Assembly: GCA_020725145.1 (NCBI GenBank)
Contig: DYFO01000007.1
Span: 1 to 61,029 of the forward strand
DNA: 61,029 nucleotides
Origin: Symbiobacterium thermophilum
GTDB lineage: Bacteria; Bacillota; Sulfobacillia; UBA995
Direction: 5' to 3'
In this document: positions 16,416-24,552 of the stretch, piece by piece
Numbering within the stretch: position 1 is the stretch's first letter
Layout: the number at the start of each line of letters is the position of its first letter
The notes under the pieces: generated by a model
Database searches by the model: none
Told to the model about the DNA's origin: nothing
Seen by the model: the letters and a program-made list of their open reading frames with translations, nothing else
Translations under genes and position numbers: made by a program

Positions 16416-17039
16416 TCAGGACGGTTCCGCCCGGGTTGCCGCGACCCCTGCCACCTCCCTCTTGGCCGGCCCGAGCTCAAGTCCTTTCAGGAACAGATCG
16501 AGGTACGCCTCGGCGACCTCGGCCGCCGAAAGCCTGCCCTCGGGTGAGAACCACTGGTACAGCCAGTTGCCTGCCCCAAAGACGGCCATCGCCGCGAGCC
16601 GGGGAGACACCGGGCGAAACTCGCCCCGCGCGATGCCTTCACGAATGGTGCGTTCGAACAGCGCCTGGTAGTGGCGCATGCTCGCGGCGACCAGCCGTCG
16701 CTGCTGGCCGGTGAGCGCGTGCCGCTCACGGAGAAACACGGTGTAGATGCCCAGGTTCTCGGCGATCATGGAGATGTGGTGGCGCACCGCGCGCGCGAAC
16801 CTCTCCCGCGCCGGCAACGGCTGCGCCACGATCTCCTCGAGCGCCTGGGCGTAGCCCTGCAGTCCCTCGGCGATGATGCGGGCGAGCAGCTCTTCCTTGC
16901 TGGTGATGTAGTGGTACAGACTGCCCTTCTGCAAACCCACCTGGTCGGCGATGTCCTGAACCGAGGTGGCGTGATAGCCCTTTTCGCGAAACAGCCGGAT
17001 GGCCGTCTCCAGGATCTCCTTGCCCCGGGAACCCCCCAT
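16416..17039 (-). CDS. TetR-family repressor of acyl-CoA metabolism genes
   Basis: 207 residues. N-terminal helix-turn-helix (ILETAIRLFREKGYHATSV, IADQVGLQKGSLYHYITSKEEL) followed by an all-helical ligand domain of the FadR/KstR2-like TetR_C type. It is first in an operon with SCP2, racemase and thiolase. A strong promoter (17080-17109) and an operator at 17062-17077 that overlaps the expected transcript start imply autorepression; an almost identical site precedes the acyl-CoA dehydrogenase gene. The effector is probably an acyl-CoA, by family analogy. ATG at 17039. Confidence 0.88.
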   Translation of the reverse strand: MGGSRGKEILETAIRLFREKGYHATSVQDIADQVGLQKGSLYHYITSKEELLARIIAEGLQGYAQALEEIVAQPLPARERFARAVRHHISMIAENLGIYTVFLRERHALTGQQRRLVAASMRHYQALFERTIREGIARGEFRPVSPRLAAMAVFGAGNWLYQWFSPEGRLSAAEVAEAYLDLFLKGLELGPAKREVAGVAATRAEPS

Positions 17040-17061
17040 CGCCCGCACCGCCTCGAAGCTC

Positions 17062-17077
17062 AACCAAACGGTTGGTA
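17062..17077. promoter_or_regulatory. TetR operator, site 1 (autoregulatory)
   Basis: AACCAAACGGTTGGTA, an imperfect palindrome, lies between the -10 box and the start codon of the TetR gene and covers the expected transcription start. It matches the site at 18567-18582 at 15 of 16 positions. Confidence 0.75.
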
Positions 17078-17079
17078 TC

Positions 17080-17109
17080 ATTGTAGCAAAAGTCAAAGAG
17101 GTCTGTCAA
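17080..17109 (-). promoter_or_regulatory. SigA-type promoter of the TetR operon
   Basis: Minus strand: -35 TTGACA (17104-17109), 18-base spacer, -10 TACAAT (17080-17085). This is the best-matched vegetative promoter in the window. The operator at 17062-17077 follows immediately. Confidence 0.75.
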
Positions 17110-17159
17110 CGCGTGAGGACGGGCAGGATCCGCCGCCGTGTGCGTCCAAGTGCTCCCCC

Positions 17160-18107
17160 GTGAACACGCGCCTCACCGAATTGCTCGGCATACGCTTTCC
17201 CATCATCCAGGGAGGCATGGCCTGGGTGGCCACTCCGCGTCTGGTGGCCGCAGTATCCAATGCCGGTGGTCTGGGCACGCTGGGCGGCAGCACCCATGAC
17301 CCGCCCTCCTTGCGACGGGCCATCGCCGAGATCCGTGGGCTGACCGACCGTCCCTTCGCGGTGAACCTGCTGGCATGGTCGCCCGTGCTGGATAGCCTGC
17401 TGGACGTGGTGATCGAGCAGAAGGTGCCTGTGGTGAGCACGGGGGGAGGCAACCCCATCCCCGTGATCCGACGCCTGGCACCGCACGGCATCATCTGCCT
17501 GCCCGTGCTTTCCTCGGTTACCCGGGCCCTGCGGGCCGAGGCCGCAGGCGCACCCGCCGTGGTCCTGGAGGGCATGGAATCAGGCGGACACGTGGGCGAG
17601 CTCACCACCTTTGTGCTGGTGCGCGAGGGAGCGCGTCGGCTTCGGGTGCCGGTGGTCGCCGCGGGCGGCATCGCCGATGCCGCAGGCCTGGTGGCCGCGC
17701 TGGCGCTGGGGGCAGAGGGAGTGCAGCTCGGAACCCGCTTCATCTGCACCCGGGAGTGCGAGGTTCATCCCCGTGTCAAGCAAGCCTTCCTGGCGGCCCG
17801 GTGTTCGGACACGGTGGTGACCCGACATCTGACCGGTCTGAAGGTGCGGGTGTTGCGCAACCGCCTGGCCGAGAACCTGCTGGACGCGGAGGGTGGCCGA
17901 CCGGGCCGGTGGCAACTGGCCCGGCGTGAGGCGAGCCGCATGCGTCAGGCCTTCCTGGAGGGCGACGTCGAGGAGGGTTCGCTGATGGCCGGACAGGTGG
18001 TGGGCCTGATCGACGACCTGCCCAGCTGCGCCGAGCTCGTGCAGGGGCTGGCGGAGGGCGTTCGGCCGGTGCTGTCCGGGCTCGGAGAACGCCTGGGTGG
18101 CCCTTAG
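17160..18107 (+). CDS. FabK-like / nitronate monooxygenase-family FMN oxidoreductase
   Basis: 315 residues. TIM-barrel flavoprotein with RFPIIQGGMAWVATP, AVSNAGGLGTLGG, the MESGGHVGELTTF loop and VVAAGGIADAAGL...GTRFI phosphate-binding part. This pattern is closest to enoyl-ACP reductase II (FabK), but the family includes nitronate monooxygenases and enoyl-CoA reductase-like proteins. Its place inside the TetR acyl-CoA regulon makes an acyl-CoA substrate plausible. GTG start at 17160 has no clear ribosome binding site. Divergent from the TetR gene; no separate promoter was recognised. Confidence 0.8.
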   Translation: MNTRLTELLGIRFPIIQGGMAWVATPRLVAAVSNAGGLGTLGGSTHDPPSLRRAIAEIRGLTDRPFAVNLLAWSPVLDSLLDVVIEQKVPVVSTGGGNPIPVIRRLAPHGIICLPVLSSVTRALRAEAAGAPAVVLEGMESGGHVGELTTFVLVREGARRLRVPVVAAGGIADAAGLVAALALGAEGVQLGTRFICTRECEVHPRVKQAFLAARCSDTVVTRHLTGLKVRVLRNRLAENLLDAEGGRPGRWQLARREASRMRQAFLEGDVEEGSLMAGQVVGLIDDLPSCAELVQGLAEGVRPVLSGLGERLGGP

Positions 18108-18395
18108 TCCGTACCCGTGCAGGGTAGTTCCCGATCCGGTCCGTCGACGGCGTCGCCGTCACCGGCGGCCACCGCCGGACAGCCGCCGCGACAGAGGTCG
18201 GCACGGGGGCAGCGCAAGCAGGTATCCGGCACCCGGCGGCGCAGTCTTTCCAGGTAGTGGGACGCGGTCCACAGCCCGGGGAGTTCCTCCAGACCACCGA
18301 TGGGGGGAAGATGACTGCAAGGGCGAGACCCTTCCCTCGATGTCCACCGCCAGCAAAAGCTCGCCGGCGATGCAGCCCCGGGCGCCGAGGTAGAC
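18104..18395 (-). pseudogene. Frameshifted remnant of a radical-SAM SPASM-domain protein
   Basis: On the minus strand the sequence encodes, in one frame, YLGARGCIAGELLLAVDIEG and then, after a one-base shift at about 18319-18320 (an extra T in CCCTTGC), CSHLPP...ELPGLW, then CLRCPRADLCRGGCPAVA to a stop at 18104. The Cys pattern (C..C.....C...C) and the spacing are those of a SPASM auxiliary Fe-S domain at the C terminus of radical SAM maturases. The frame has no start codon, is closed upstream by a stop at about 18471, and no radical SAM core is present. Its stop overlaps the FabK-like gene stop on the other strand. Remnant of a lost gene; certainty is moderate to good. Confidence 0.65.
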
Positions 18396-18546
18396 CGGCC
18401 GCCGGACCTGACCGACAACACCTGACCGGTCTTGCGCATCTACGTCCCTCCCCGGAGAGCGTGCGTTCGTCTAACCCTGCCGGTTCTCCTCTGCCCCGCC
18501 GGGAAGTTTTTCGGCTCAGTGGATGAAGGAATTTTCGCAACAGGAA

Positions 18547-18552
18547 TAGAAT
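18547..18552 (+). promoter_or_regulatory. Likely -10 element for acyl-CoA dehydrogenase operon
   Basis: TAGAAT in an AT-rich patch (18528-18556) just ahead of operator site 2. No good -35 hexamer is visible. The arrangement copies that at the TetR promoter, with the operator directly after the -10. Confidence 0.45.
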
Positions 18553-18566
18553 TAACCCTCCGGCCA

Positions 18567-18582
18567 AACCGAACGGTTGGTA
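18567..18582. promoter_or_regulatory. TetR operator, site 2 (acyl-CoA dehydrogenase operon)
   Basis: AACCGAACGGTTGGTA, differing from site 1 (17062-17077) at one base. It lies 32 bases before the acyl-CoA dehydrogenase start and just after the TAGAAT box. The central AACCG AA CGGTT is a perfect palindrome. Confidence 0.75.
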
Positions 18583-18614
18583 GACTTCAGGGCCAGGGAG
18601 GTGCCGGGCGAGCG

Positions 18615-19793
18615 ATGATCGATTTCGGCCTCACCGACGAGCAGAAGGACTTTCAGAAGCTGGCTCACGACTTCGCGGTCAAGGAGATCCGGCCGGTTGC
18701 CGAGCATTACGATGCCACGGAAGAGATGCCCTGGGAGGTGATGAAGAAGGCCCACAAATTGGGGCTGACCACCTTCTACTTCCCCGAAGAATACGGGGGC
18801 GGAGGAGTCCACGACCCGATAACCCATTTCATCATCAACGAGGAACTGGCATGGGGCTGCGCCGGTATCCAGACCTGCATTTCGGGCACGGGCTTGGCGG
18901 CGGCGGCGATAATGGGGATGGGCACCGAGGAGCAGAAGCAGAAGTGGATCCCGATGTTCTGCGGTGAGGAACTCCGCGTGGGCGCCATGGCCCTCACCGA
19001 GCCGGAGGCGGGTTCTGATGCCCAGGCGGTGAAGACCACCGCGAGGCTGGAAGGCGACACGTGGGTGCTCAACGGCCAAAAATGCTTCATCACCAACGGA
19101 GGCATTGCCGACCTGCACGTCGTCTTCGCCACCACCGACCCCAGCTTGGGCTGGGCAGGACTGGGCGCCTTCGTGATCGAGAAGGGCACCCCGGGCCTGA
19201 CGATGGGCAAGAAGGAGAAGAAGCTCGGAGTGCGCGCCTCGCATACCGCGGAGCTGTTTTTGGATGACTGCCGGATTCCCCGGGAGAACCAGCTCGGCTT
19301 CGACCCCAGCACCGGAAATGCCGGTTTCGGGGCGCTGGGAGCGCTCAAGATGCTCGAGTATACCCGCCCGGGCGTGGGGGCCGCGGCGGTGGGGGTAGCC
19401 CGCGCCGCCTACGAGTTCGCCCTGGATTACGCCCAGAAGCGGGTGCAGTTCGGCAAGCCCATCATCACCAAGCAGGCCATCTCCTTCGCGTTGGCCGATA
19501 TGGCGACAGCCATCGACGCGGCCAGGTTGCTGGTCTGGCGGGCAGGCTGGATGCAGCGGGAGAACATCCCCTTCAAGAACGCCGAGGGCAGCATGGCCAA
19601 GCTGTTCGCGGGGGACACGGCGATGTGGGTGACCACGCAGGCGGTTCAGATCCTGGGCGGCTACGGTTACATGAAGGACTTCCCGGTGGAGAAGTGGATG
19701 CGGGATGCGAAGATCTATCAGATATGGGAAGGCACGGCGGAGATCCAGCGCCTGGTGATCTCGCGGGCCATCGCCGGCCGTGGTTTCTTCTAG
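18615..19793 (+). CDS. Acyl-CoA dehydrogenase
   Basis: 392 residues, normal length. N-terminal helical domain (MIDFGLTDEQKDFQKLAHDF), FAD-binding middle domain with ALTEPEAGSDAQAVKTTA and KCFITNGGIADLHVV, and C-terminal helical domain with QILGGYGYMKDFPVEKWMRD and the catalytic-region sequence YQIWEGTAEIQRLVISRAI. The residue at the usual catalytic Glu position (IWEGT) is conserved. It catalyses the alpha,beta-dehydrogenation of an acyl-CoA and passes electrons to ETF. First gene of a plus-strand operon under operator site 2. The ATG lies about 12 bases after GGGAGGTG. Confidence 0.95.
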   Translation: MIDFGLTDEQKDFQKLAHDFAVKEIRPVAEHYDATEEMPWEVMKKAHKLGLTTFYFPEEYGGGGVHDPITHFIINEELAWGCAGIQTCISGTGLAAAAIMGMGTEEQKQKWIPMFCGEELRVGAMALTEPEAGSDAQAVKTTARLEGDTWVLNGQKCFITNGGIADLHVVFATTDPSLGWAGLGAFVIEKGTPGLTMGKKEKKLGVRASHTAELFLDDCRIPRENQLGFDPSTGNAGFGALGALKMLEYTRPGVGAAAVGVARAAYEFALDYAQKRVQFGKPIITKQAISFALADMATAIDAARLLVWRAGWMQRENIPFKNAEGSMAKLFAGDTAMWVTTQAVQILGGYGYMKDFPVEKWMRDAKIYQIWEGTAEIQRLVISRAIAGRGFF

Positions 19794-19800
19794 AGCCTGT

Positions 19801-19854
19801 GCTGTGGGAACCCGCGGGGCCGCCCTTCCCGAGGGCGGCCCCGCCGTCCACAGC
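19801..19854 (+). terminator. Large nested hairpin after acyl-CoA dehydrogenase
   Basis: Outer arms of 7 bp (19801-19807 with 19848-19854) enclose a perfect 12-bp GC stem (19814-19825 with 19833-19844). No T-tract follows. It may reduce read-through or stabilise the 3' end of the first gene message relative to the rest of the operon. Confidence 0.5.
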
Positions 19855-19882
19855 AGAATCGGCGGAAGCGGGGTGGCAGCCT

Positions 19883-20863
19883 TTGTCCAGCATTCACCGC
19901 CTGGCCCTGCCGACACCCTTTCCGGTGGGCGCGGTAAACGCCTACCTGCTCGAGGGGAAACCGCTCACCCTGGTGGACCCGGGTCCCCTGTATCCTCCGG
20001 CCCGCGAAGCGCTGCGGGCAGGACTTGCACGGCTGGGGTACCGACTGCGGGATATCTCTTGCGTCGTGATCACCCATCCGCACCTTGACCATTTCGGCGC
20101 GGCGGCGGAGGTGGTTGAGGCTTCGGGTGCCGAGGTACTCGCATTCCCTCGGGCGGCCCGATGGCTCGAAGCGTTGGACGGCGAGTGGGTGAGGCGTGCC
20201 GACTTCCTCCGCGCCCAGTTCGCACGGTTGGGCTGCCCCCACGGCCTGACGGCCGGTCTGCAGGAAGGACTGCGCCGCCTGGCGCGATGGGCGCTTCCGG
20301 TCGAACTCGGCCGTGGACTTGAAGATGGAGAGCGGGTGACGCTGGGCGGCACGGAGTGGACCACCCTGCACATGCCGGGGCACAGCTCGAGCTGTCTTTG
20401 CCTGTATGACGGCAGGCGTCTTCTTTCGGGCGACTACCTCCTCGAGGAAATCTCCAGCAACGCACTGCTGGAGCCACCGGCGGAAGAGGGAGGACAGCGC
20501 CACCGCAGCTTGCCGACTTACCTGGCCTCACTGCGCCGCGGTACCCTGCTCGAAGTCGAGGAGGTCTTCCCCGGGCACGGACCGCCGTTCGGGCAGCTGC
20601 GGGCGGTGCTCGAACGACGGTTTGAGCACTACCGCCGGCGCAAGGCGCAGGTGAAGGCCACCCTGGCGGCCGCCGGAGCGCGGGGGATGACCGGCTACGA
20701 GCTTTGCATGGCGCTGTTCCCCAACCTTCCCGTGTCCGACGCTTTCCTCGGGCTTTCGGAAGTGGTGGGACACCTGGACCTTCTGGAGGCAGAGGGCTGT
20801 CTCGATCTGCAAGATGAGGGGGGAGTAACCCGCTATCGGCTGCGGGCGACTCCCCGTGGATGA
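19883..20863 (+). CDS. Metallo-beta-lactamase-fold hydrolase
   Basis: 326 residues. Zinc motif THPHLDHFG, further ligands in HMPGHSSSCLCLYD, LLSGDYLL and VFPGHGPPF. The C-terminal extension of about 90 helical residues ending in a small winged-helix-like part (MTGYELCMALFP...GHLDLLEAEG) resembles LACTB2-like/hydroxyacyl-hydrolase relatives. In this operon a thioesterase-like role on acyl-CoA or related esters is possible but not shown. TTG start at 19883 behind GGGGTGG. Confidence 0.82.
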   Translation: MSSIHRLALPTPFPVGAVNAYLLEGKPLTLVDPGPLYPPAREALRAGLARLGYRLRDISCVVITHPHLDHFGAAAEVVEASGAEVLAFPRAARWLEALDGEWVRRADFLRAQFARLGCPHGLTAGLQEGLRRLARWALPVELGRGLEDGERVTLGGTEWTTLHMPGHSSSCLCLYDGRRLLSGDYLLEEISSNALLEPPAEEGGQRHRSLPTYLASLRRGTLLEVEEVFPGHGPPFGQLRAVLERRFEHYRRRKAQVKATLAAAGARGMTGYELCMALFPNLPVSDAFLGLSEVVGHLDLLEAEGCLDLQDEGGVTRYRLRATPRG

Positions 20864-20878
20864 AAGGAGGCAATCGGT

Positions 20879-21637
20879 ATGGACCTCGGAATCACCGGTA
20901 GGGTAGCGGTGGTCACCGGAGGCATTCGCGGTATCGGCAAAGCAACCGCCCTCGAACTCGCCCGCGAGGGGGCGGACGTGGCCATCGTGGACGTGATCGA
21001 GGAAGGGATAGCACAGGCGGTGGCCGAAGTCCGCGCGCTAGATCGGCGCGCGGCCGGCTACCGCTGCGATGTGGGCGATGTGGAGCAGGTGAACGCGACC
21101 TTTGGGCAGATCGCCTCGGATCTGGGCGGCATCCATATCCTGGTCAACAACGCGGCGGTGCTCGACAACGTCTCGCGCATCGAGGCGATGGCACAGGCCA
21201 TGTGGGAAAGAGACCTGAGGGTGAACCTCACCGGGGTCTTCAACTGCACCCGCGCCGCCTTGCCGCACATGCAGAAGGCGGGCTGGGGCCGCATCGTGAG
21301 CATTTCCTCCGTAGCCGGGGTGCTGGGAGGGTTCGGTCAGGCGGGGTATTCGGCCACCAAAGCGGCCGTCATCGCCCTCATGAAAACGGTGGCACTGGAG
21401 CAGGGCAGGCACGGGATCACCGCGAACACGATCTTTCCCGGGATCGTCGGTACCGAGATGTTCCAGTTCATGCGGCCGGACATGAAGGAGCGGATCCGCC
21501 AACGCACCATCCTGCGGCGCGAAGGAGAGCCGGTCGACGTGGCCTGGGCGGTATGCTTTCTTTGTTCCGAGCGGGCCAGGTACATCAGCGGGGAGTGCCT
21601 GGACCTGAGCAACGGCATAACCCTTTTCACGTTCTAG
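20879..21637 (+). CDS. Short-chain dehydrogenase/reductase (FabG-like, 3-hydroxyacyl type)
   Basis: 252 residues. Classical SDR: TGGIRGIG cofactor loop, NNAAV, Ser in SISSVAG and the catalytic YSATKAA (Tyr-x3-Lys), then PGIVGTEM. Asp in IVDVIEEG after strand 2 suggests NAD preference. Likely oxidises 3-hydroxyacyl-CoA in this operon. AAAGGAGG lies ten bases before the ATG. Confidence 0.92.
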   Translation: MDLGITGRVAVVTGGIRGIGKATALELAREGADVAIVDVIEEGIAQAVAEVRALDRRAAGYRCDVGDVEQVNATFGQIASDLGGIHILVNNAAVLDNVSRIEAMAQAMWERDLRVNLTGVFNCTRAALPHMQKAGWGRIVSISSVAGVLGGFGQAGYSATKAAVIALMKTVALEQGRHGITANTIFPGIVGTEMFQFMRPDMKERIRQRTILRREGEPVDVAWAVCFLCSERARYISGECLDLSNGITLFTF

Positions 21638-21667
21638 CCCTGCAAATGCGGGAGGGAGGAGTCGGCT

Positions 21668-22468
21668 TTGGGCTACGAGTTTTTCCAGGTCGGCCGGGAC
21701 GGGGCGGTAGGCGTGGCGGTGATGAACCGTCCCCCGGTCAACGCGCTGTCGGCCGCGCTCATGGGCGAGCTTGCCGCGGTGCTCGACGAGCTGGAGGCGG
21801 ATGAGCAGGTACGCGCGGTGCTCCTGACCGCCGGTGAGGACATCCGCACGCGGTCGGCCAAGTTCTTCTGTGCCGGTGCGGACATCAAGGAGTTCGGCGA
21901 GACTTTCTTCACCGCCGGAGCCCGCGAGACGGTCAAACGGGGCTCGGACATCGTCACCCGCCTGCAACGCTTTCCGAAGCCGGTGGTCGTCGCCATCAAC
22001 GGCAACGCCCTGGGAGGAGGCTGTGAGCTGGTAATGGCCTGCCACATCAGGGTGCTGGCCGCCGAGGCGGTGCTCGGCCAACCGGAGATCCGGCTGGGGA
22101 TCATCCCCGGCTACGGCGGCACGCAGCGCCTGCCCCGCCTGATGGGAAGAGGCCTTGCACTTGAGTACCTTCTGACCGGCGACAACATCTCACCGGAGCT
22201 GGCCTTGCGAACCGGCCTGGTGAATCACGTGGTGCCCCTTGAGGAGTGCGTTCCCACCGCCCTGGGCATCGCACGCAAGCTGTCCGAGCAGGCTCCCCTG
22301 GCCGTCCGCTACACCATCGAGGCGGTCAACGCAGGGCTCGATCGCGGCATCGACGAAGGCCTCGAGGTGGAGCTCGGGTGCATGGCGAAGGTCCTCGCCA
22401 CCGAGGATGCCATCGAGGGCGGCCTGGCCTTCGTCCAGAAGCGCCCCCCCCAGTTCAAGGGAAAGTAG
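21668..22468 (+). CDS. Enoyl-CoA hydratase/isomerase family protein
   Basis: 266 residues. Crotonase fold: FFCAGADIKEF oxyanion loop, NGNALGGGCELVMACH with the first catalytic Glu, and LGQPEIRLGIIPGYGGTQRLPRLMG with the second Glu, so hydratase activity is expected. A small insertion (EDIRTRSAK) precedes the oxyanion loop. TTG start behind GGGAGGAG. Hydrates the enoyl-CoA made by the dehydrogenase. Confidence 0.93.
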   Translation: MGYEFFQVGRDGAVGVAVMNRPPVNALSAALMGELAAVLDELEADEQVRAVLLTAGEDIRTRSAKFFCAGADIKEFGETFFTAGARETVKRGSDIVTRLQRFPKPVVVAINGNALGGGCELVMACHIRVLAAEAVLGQPEIRLGIIPGYGGTQRLPRLMGRGLALEYLLTGDNISPELALRTGLVNHVVPLEECVPTALGIARKLSEQAPLAVRYTIEAVNAGLDRGIDEGLEVELGCMAKVLATEDAIEGGLAFVQKRPPQFKGK

Positions 22469-22473
22469 TGCCC

Positions 22474-22503
22474 GGGTCCCGGGCCGGACCTTCGGCCCGG
22501 GAC
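22474..22503 (+). terminator. Perfect 12-bp hairpin after enoyl-CoA hydratase
   Basis: Arms 22474-22485 and 22492-22503 with a 6-base loop, six bases after the stop. No T-tract follows. Downstream genes on the same strand continue after 38 bases. Confidence 0.5.
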
Positions 22504-22540
22504 CGTGCTTGCGCGACACCGGTCACAAGGAGGCGTCAGC

Positions 22541-23620
22541 TTGTCGGCTCAGCTCGAACGCGTCCGTTTCGGTCCCGATGGCCCAGAGGTTCCCCGCCTG
22601 GGATTTGGGGCCATTCCCATCCAGGCGATCCCGGAGGCCGCGGCGGTGGACGTTGTCGCCTACGCTTTTGAGCGTGGGATCCGCTTCTTCGACACCGCGC
22701 GCGCCTACACCACCAGCGAGGAGCGCCTGGCAAGGGCCTTGCGCGGGGTTCGGGAACAGGTCTTCATCGTGACCAAATCGGCGGCGCGGAACCGGGAAGA
22801 ACTGGCCCGCGACCTCGAATGCAGCCTCACCAACCTCGGCACCGATTACCTGGACCTTTTCTTGTTCCACGGGATAAACCGGGAAGACGAACTTTGCCGC
22901 GTGCTTGAAGGACCGCTTGACCTCCTGCGCGAACGGCAGCGCGAGGGCCAGGTACGGCTGATCGGCCTGTCCAGCCACGCCTCCGAGGTGGCCACGCGGG
23001 CGGTTCGGAGCGGCGAGTTCGCCGCGGTGGAGTTCCCCTTTAACTACCTGGAGCTCCAGTGCCTTGAGGACCTGCTCCCGACAGCCCGCGAGCGAGGCAT
23101 CCCTTTCATCGCCATGAAGCCGCTGGCCGGCGGCGTGCTGAGCAGCCCGGAGGCCGCCATCAAGTGGTTGGCCTGCCGGCCCGTGGAGGTTATCATCCCC
23201 GGCCTGAGGTCACGAGAGGAAGTGGATCGTGCGGTGGCGGCTTTCCTTGCCGCCCAGCAAGCTGGCGAGCAGGCGCTGACCTCCGAGGAACGCGAGGCCA
23301 TCGAGCGGGACCGGGCGGAGCTCGACCGCCGCTTTTGTCGCCGCTGCGGCTACTGCCTTCCGTGCCCGCAGGACATCCCCATCAACTTCGTCCTGGCCGT
23401 GGAGCAGTTCTGCCACCGTAGCGGCTGGGCAAGGCTGGATCGGCGTCACCTCGAACTGGTACGCAAGGGGCTTGCCTGCGACGGGTGCGGGACGTGCGAG
23501 ACCCGCTGCCCCTTCGGGCTGCCGCTGCCGGAGATGGTGAGGCCCACCGCCGAGGTCTTCCTGGCCGAAGCGCGGCGGCTCCGTCCGGATTTGACCTTGC
23601 CCGAAGAGGAGGCAAACTAG
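22541..23620 (+). CDS. Aldo/keto reductase with C-terminal 4Fe-4S ferredoxin-like domain
   Basis: 359 residues. N-terminal AKR barrel (GFGAIPIQAIP, FFDTARAYTTSEE, FIVTKSAARN; FHGINRE and IGLSSHA) followed from about residue 265 by Cys clusters CRRCGYCLPCPQDI and CDGCGTCETRCPFGLPL, enough for one or two 4Fe-4S centres. Such fusions are common in anaerobes and are thought to couple carbonyl reduction to ferredoxin-type electron transfer. TTG start six to eight bases after AAGGAGGCG. Its stop TAG overlaps the GTG of the next gene by one base. Confidence 0.9.
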   Translation: MSAQLERVRFGPDGPEVPRLGFGAIPIQAIPEAAAVDVVAYAFERGIRFFDTARAYTTSEERLARALRGVREQVFIVTKSAARNREELARDLECSLTNLGTDYLDLFLFHGINREDELCRVLEGPLDLLRERQREGQVRLIGLSSHASEVATRAVRSGEFAAVEFPFNYLELQCLEDLLPTARERGIPFIAMKPLAGGVLSSPEAAIKWLACRPVEVIIPGLRSREEVDRAVAAFLAAQQAGEQALTSEEREAIERDRAELDRRFCRRCGYCLPCPQDIPINFVLAVEQFCHRSGWARLDRRHLELVRKGLACDGCGTCETRCPFGLPLPEMVRPTAEVFLAEARRLRPDLTLPEEEAN

Positions 23621-24504
23621 TGCCCGGGCATAGGCGACTGACCACCACCTTGCGATCGCAGAGCACCGAGGTATGCGTAGGCGGAGAAGGCCCCACGGTG
23701 ATCATCGGCGAGCGCCTGAACCCCACCGGACGCCGCCTGCTGGCCCGGGCGCTGCGCGAGGGAAGGCTGGAACCCTTCCTGGAGGAAGCCCGGCTGCAGG
23801 TGGAAGCAGGAGCGGCGGTGCTCGACGTCAACGTGGGAGCGCCCGGTCTTGACCAGGTGGAGTGGCTGCCTCGGATGGTGGAGGCCATCCAGCACAGCGT
23901 TGACGTCCCGCTGTGCCTGGACAGCTCCGACCCCGAAGCCCTCGCGGCCGCCCTTCGTGTTTATCGCGGCAAAGCCCTGCTGAACTCCACCACCGCGGAA
24001 CCGGCAATGCTCGACCGCCTGGTCCCGCTGGCCCGCGAGTACGGGGCGGCGCTGGTGGGCCTGCTGACCGACGAGCGCGGCATCCCCTCCACCGTGGGGC
24101 AGCGCCTGCAGCTGGCGGCGCGGCTGGTAGCCCGGGCAGAACGTGAGGGTCTGCCGCTTGAGGATCTCGTGCTCGACCCGGTGGTGCTCGCGGTGGCCAC
24201 CGACGCCGCGTCGGCGACCGTCACCCTTGAGACCACGGCGCGCGTCGTGGCCGAATACGGCCTGAACGTCACGCTGGGCGCCAGCAACGTGTCGTTTGGG
24301 CTGCCCAATCGTGCCGACCTCAACGCCGCCTTCCTGGTGCTGGCCGTCGCCAAGGGAGCGAGTTGCCCCATCGCCGACCCCACCGATCCGCAAGTCCGCC
24401 GGGCCATCCTCGCGGCGGATCTGCTGCGTGGGGTCGATGCCTACGCGATGCGCTGGATACGCGACCACCGCCGCCAGCAAACACGTTCAAGTCCCTCGGG
24501 ATGA
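23620..24504 (+). CDS. Methyltetrahydrofolate:corrinoid protein methyltransferase (AcsE/pterin-binding family)
   Basis: 294 residues. Pterin-binding TIM barrel: IIGERLNPTGRR, AAVLDVNVGAPGLDQ, LDSSDPEALAAAL, LLNSTTAE, and ASNVSFGLPNRADLN, the last being the strongest sign of methyl-H4folate methyltransferases rather than dihydropteroate synthase. It would move a methyl group between H4folate and a corrinoid protein. No corrinoid protein or acs genes are in the window, so the partner is unknown. GTG at 23620 follows AGAGGAGG. Confidence 0.85.
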   Translation: MPGHRRLTTTLRSQSTEVCVGGEGPTVIIGERLNPTGRRLLARALREGRLEPFLEEARLQVEAGAAVLDVNVGAPGLDQVEWLPRMVEAIQHSVDVPLCLDSSDPEALAAALRVYRGKALLNSTTAEPAMLDRLVPLAREYGAALVGLLTDERGIPSTVGQRLQLAARLVARAEREGLPLEDLVLDPVVLAVATDAASATVTLETTARVVAEYGLNVTLGASNVSFGLPNRADLNAAFLVLAVAKGASCPIADPTDPQVRRAILAADLLRGVDAYAMRWIRDHRRQQTRSSPSG

Positions 24505-24552
24505 GGAAGTAAGAGGCATGGCACAGGCCGGTTTTCATTAAGTGGCGGGACT

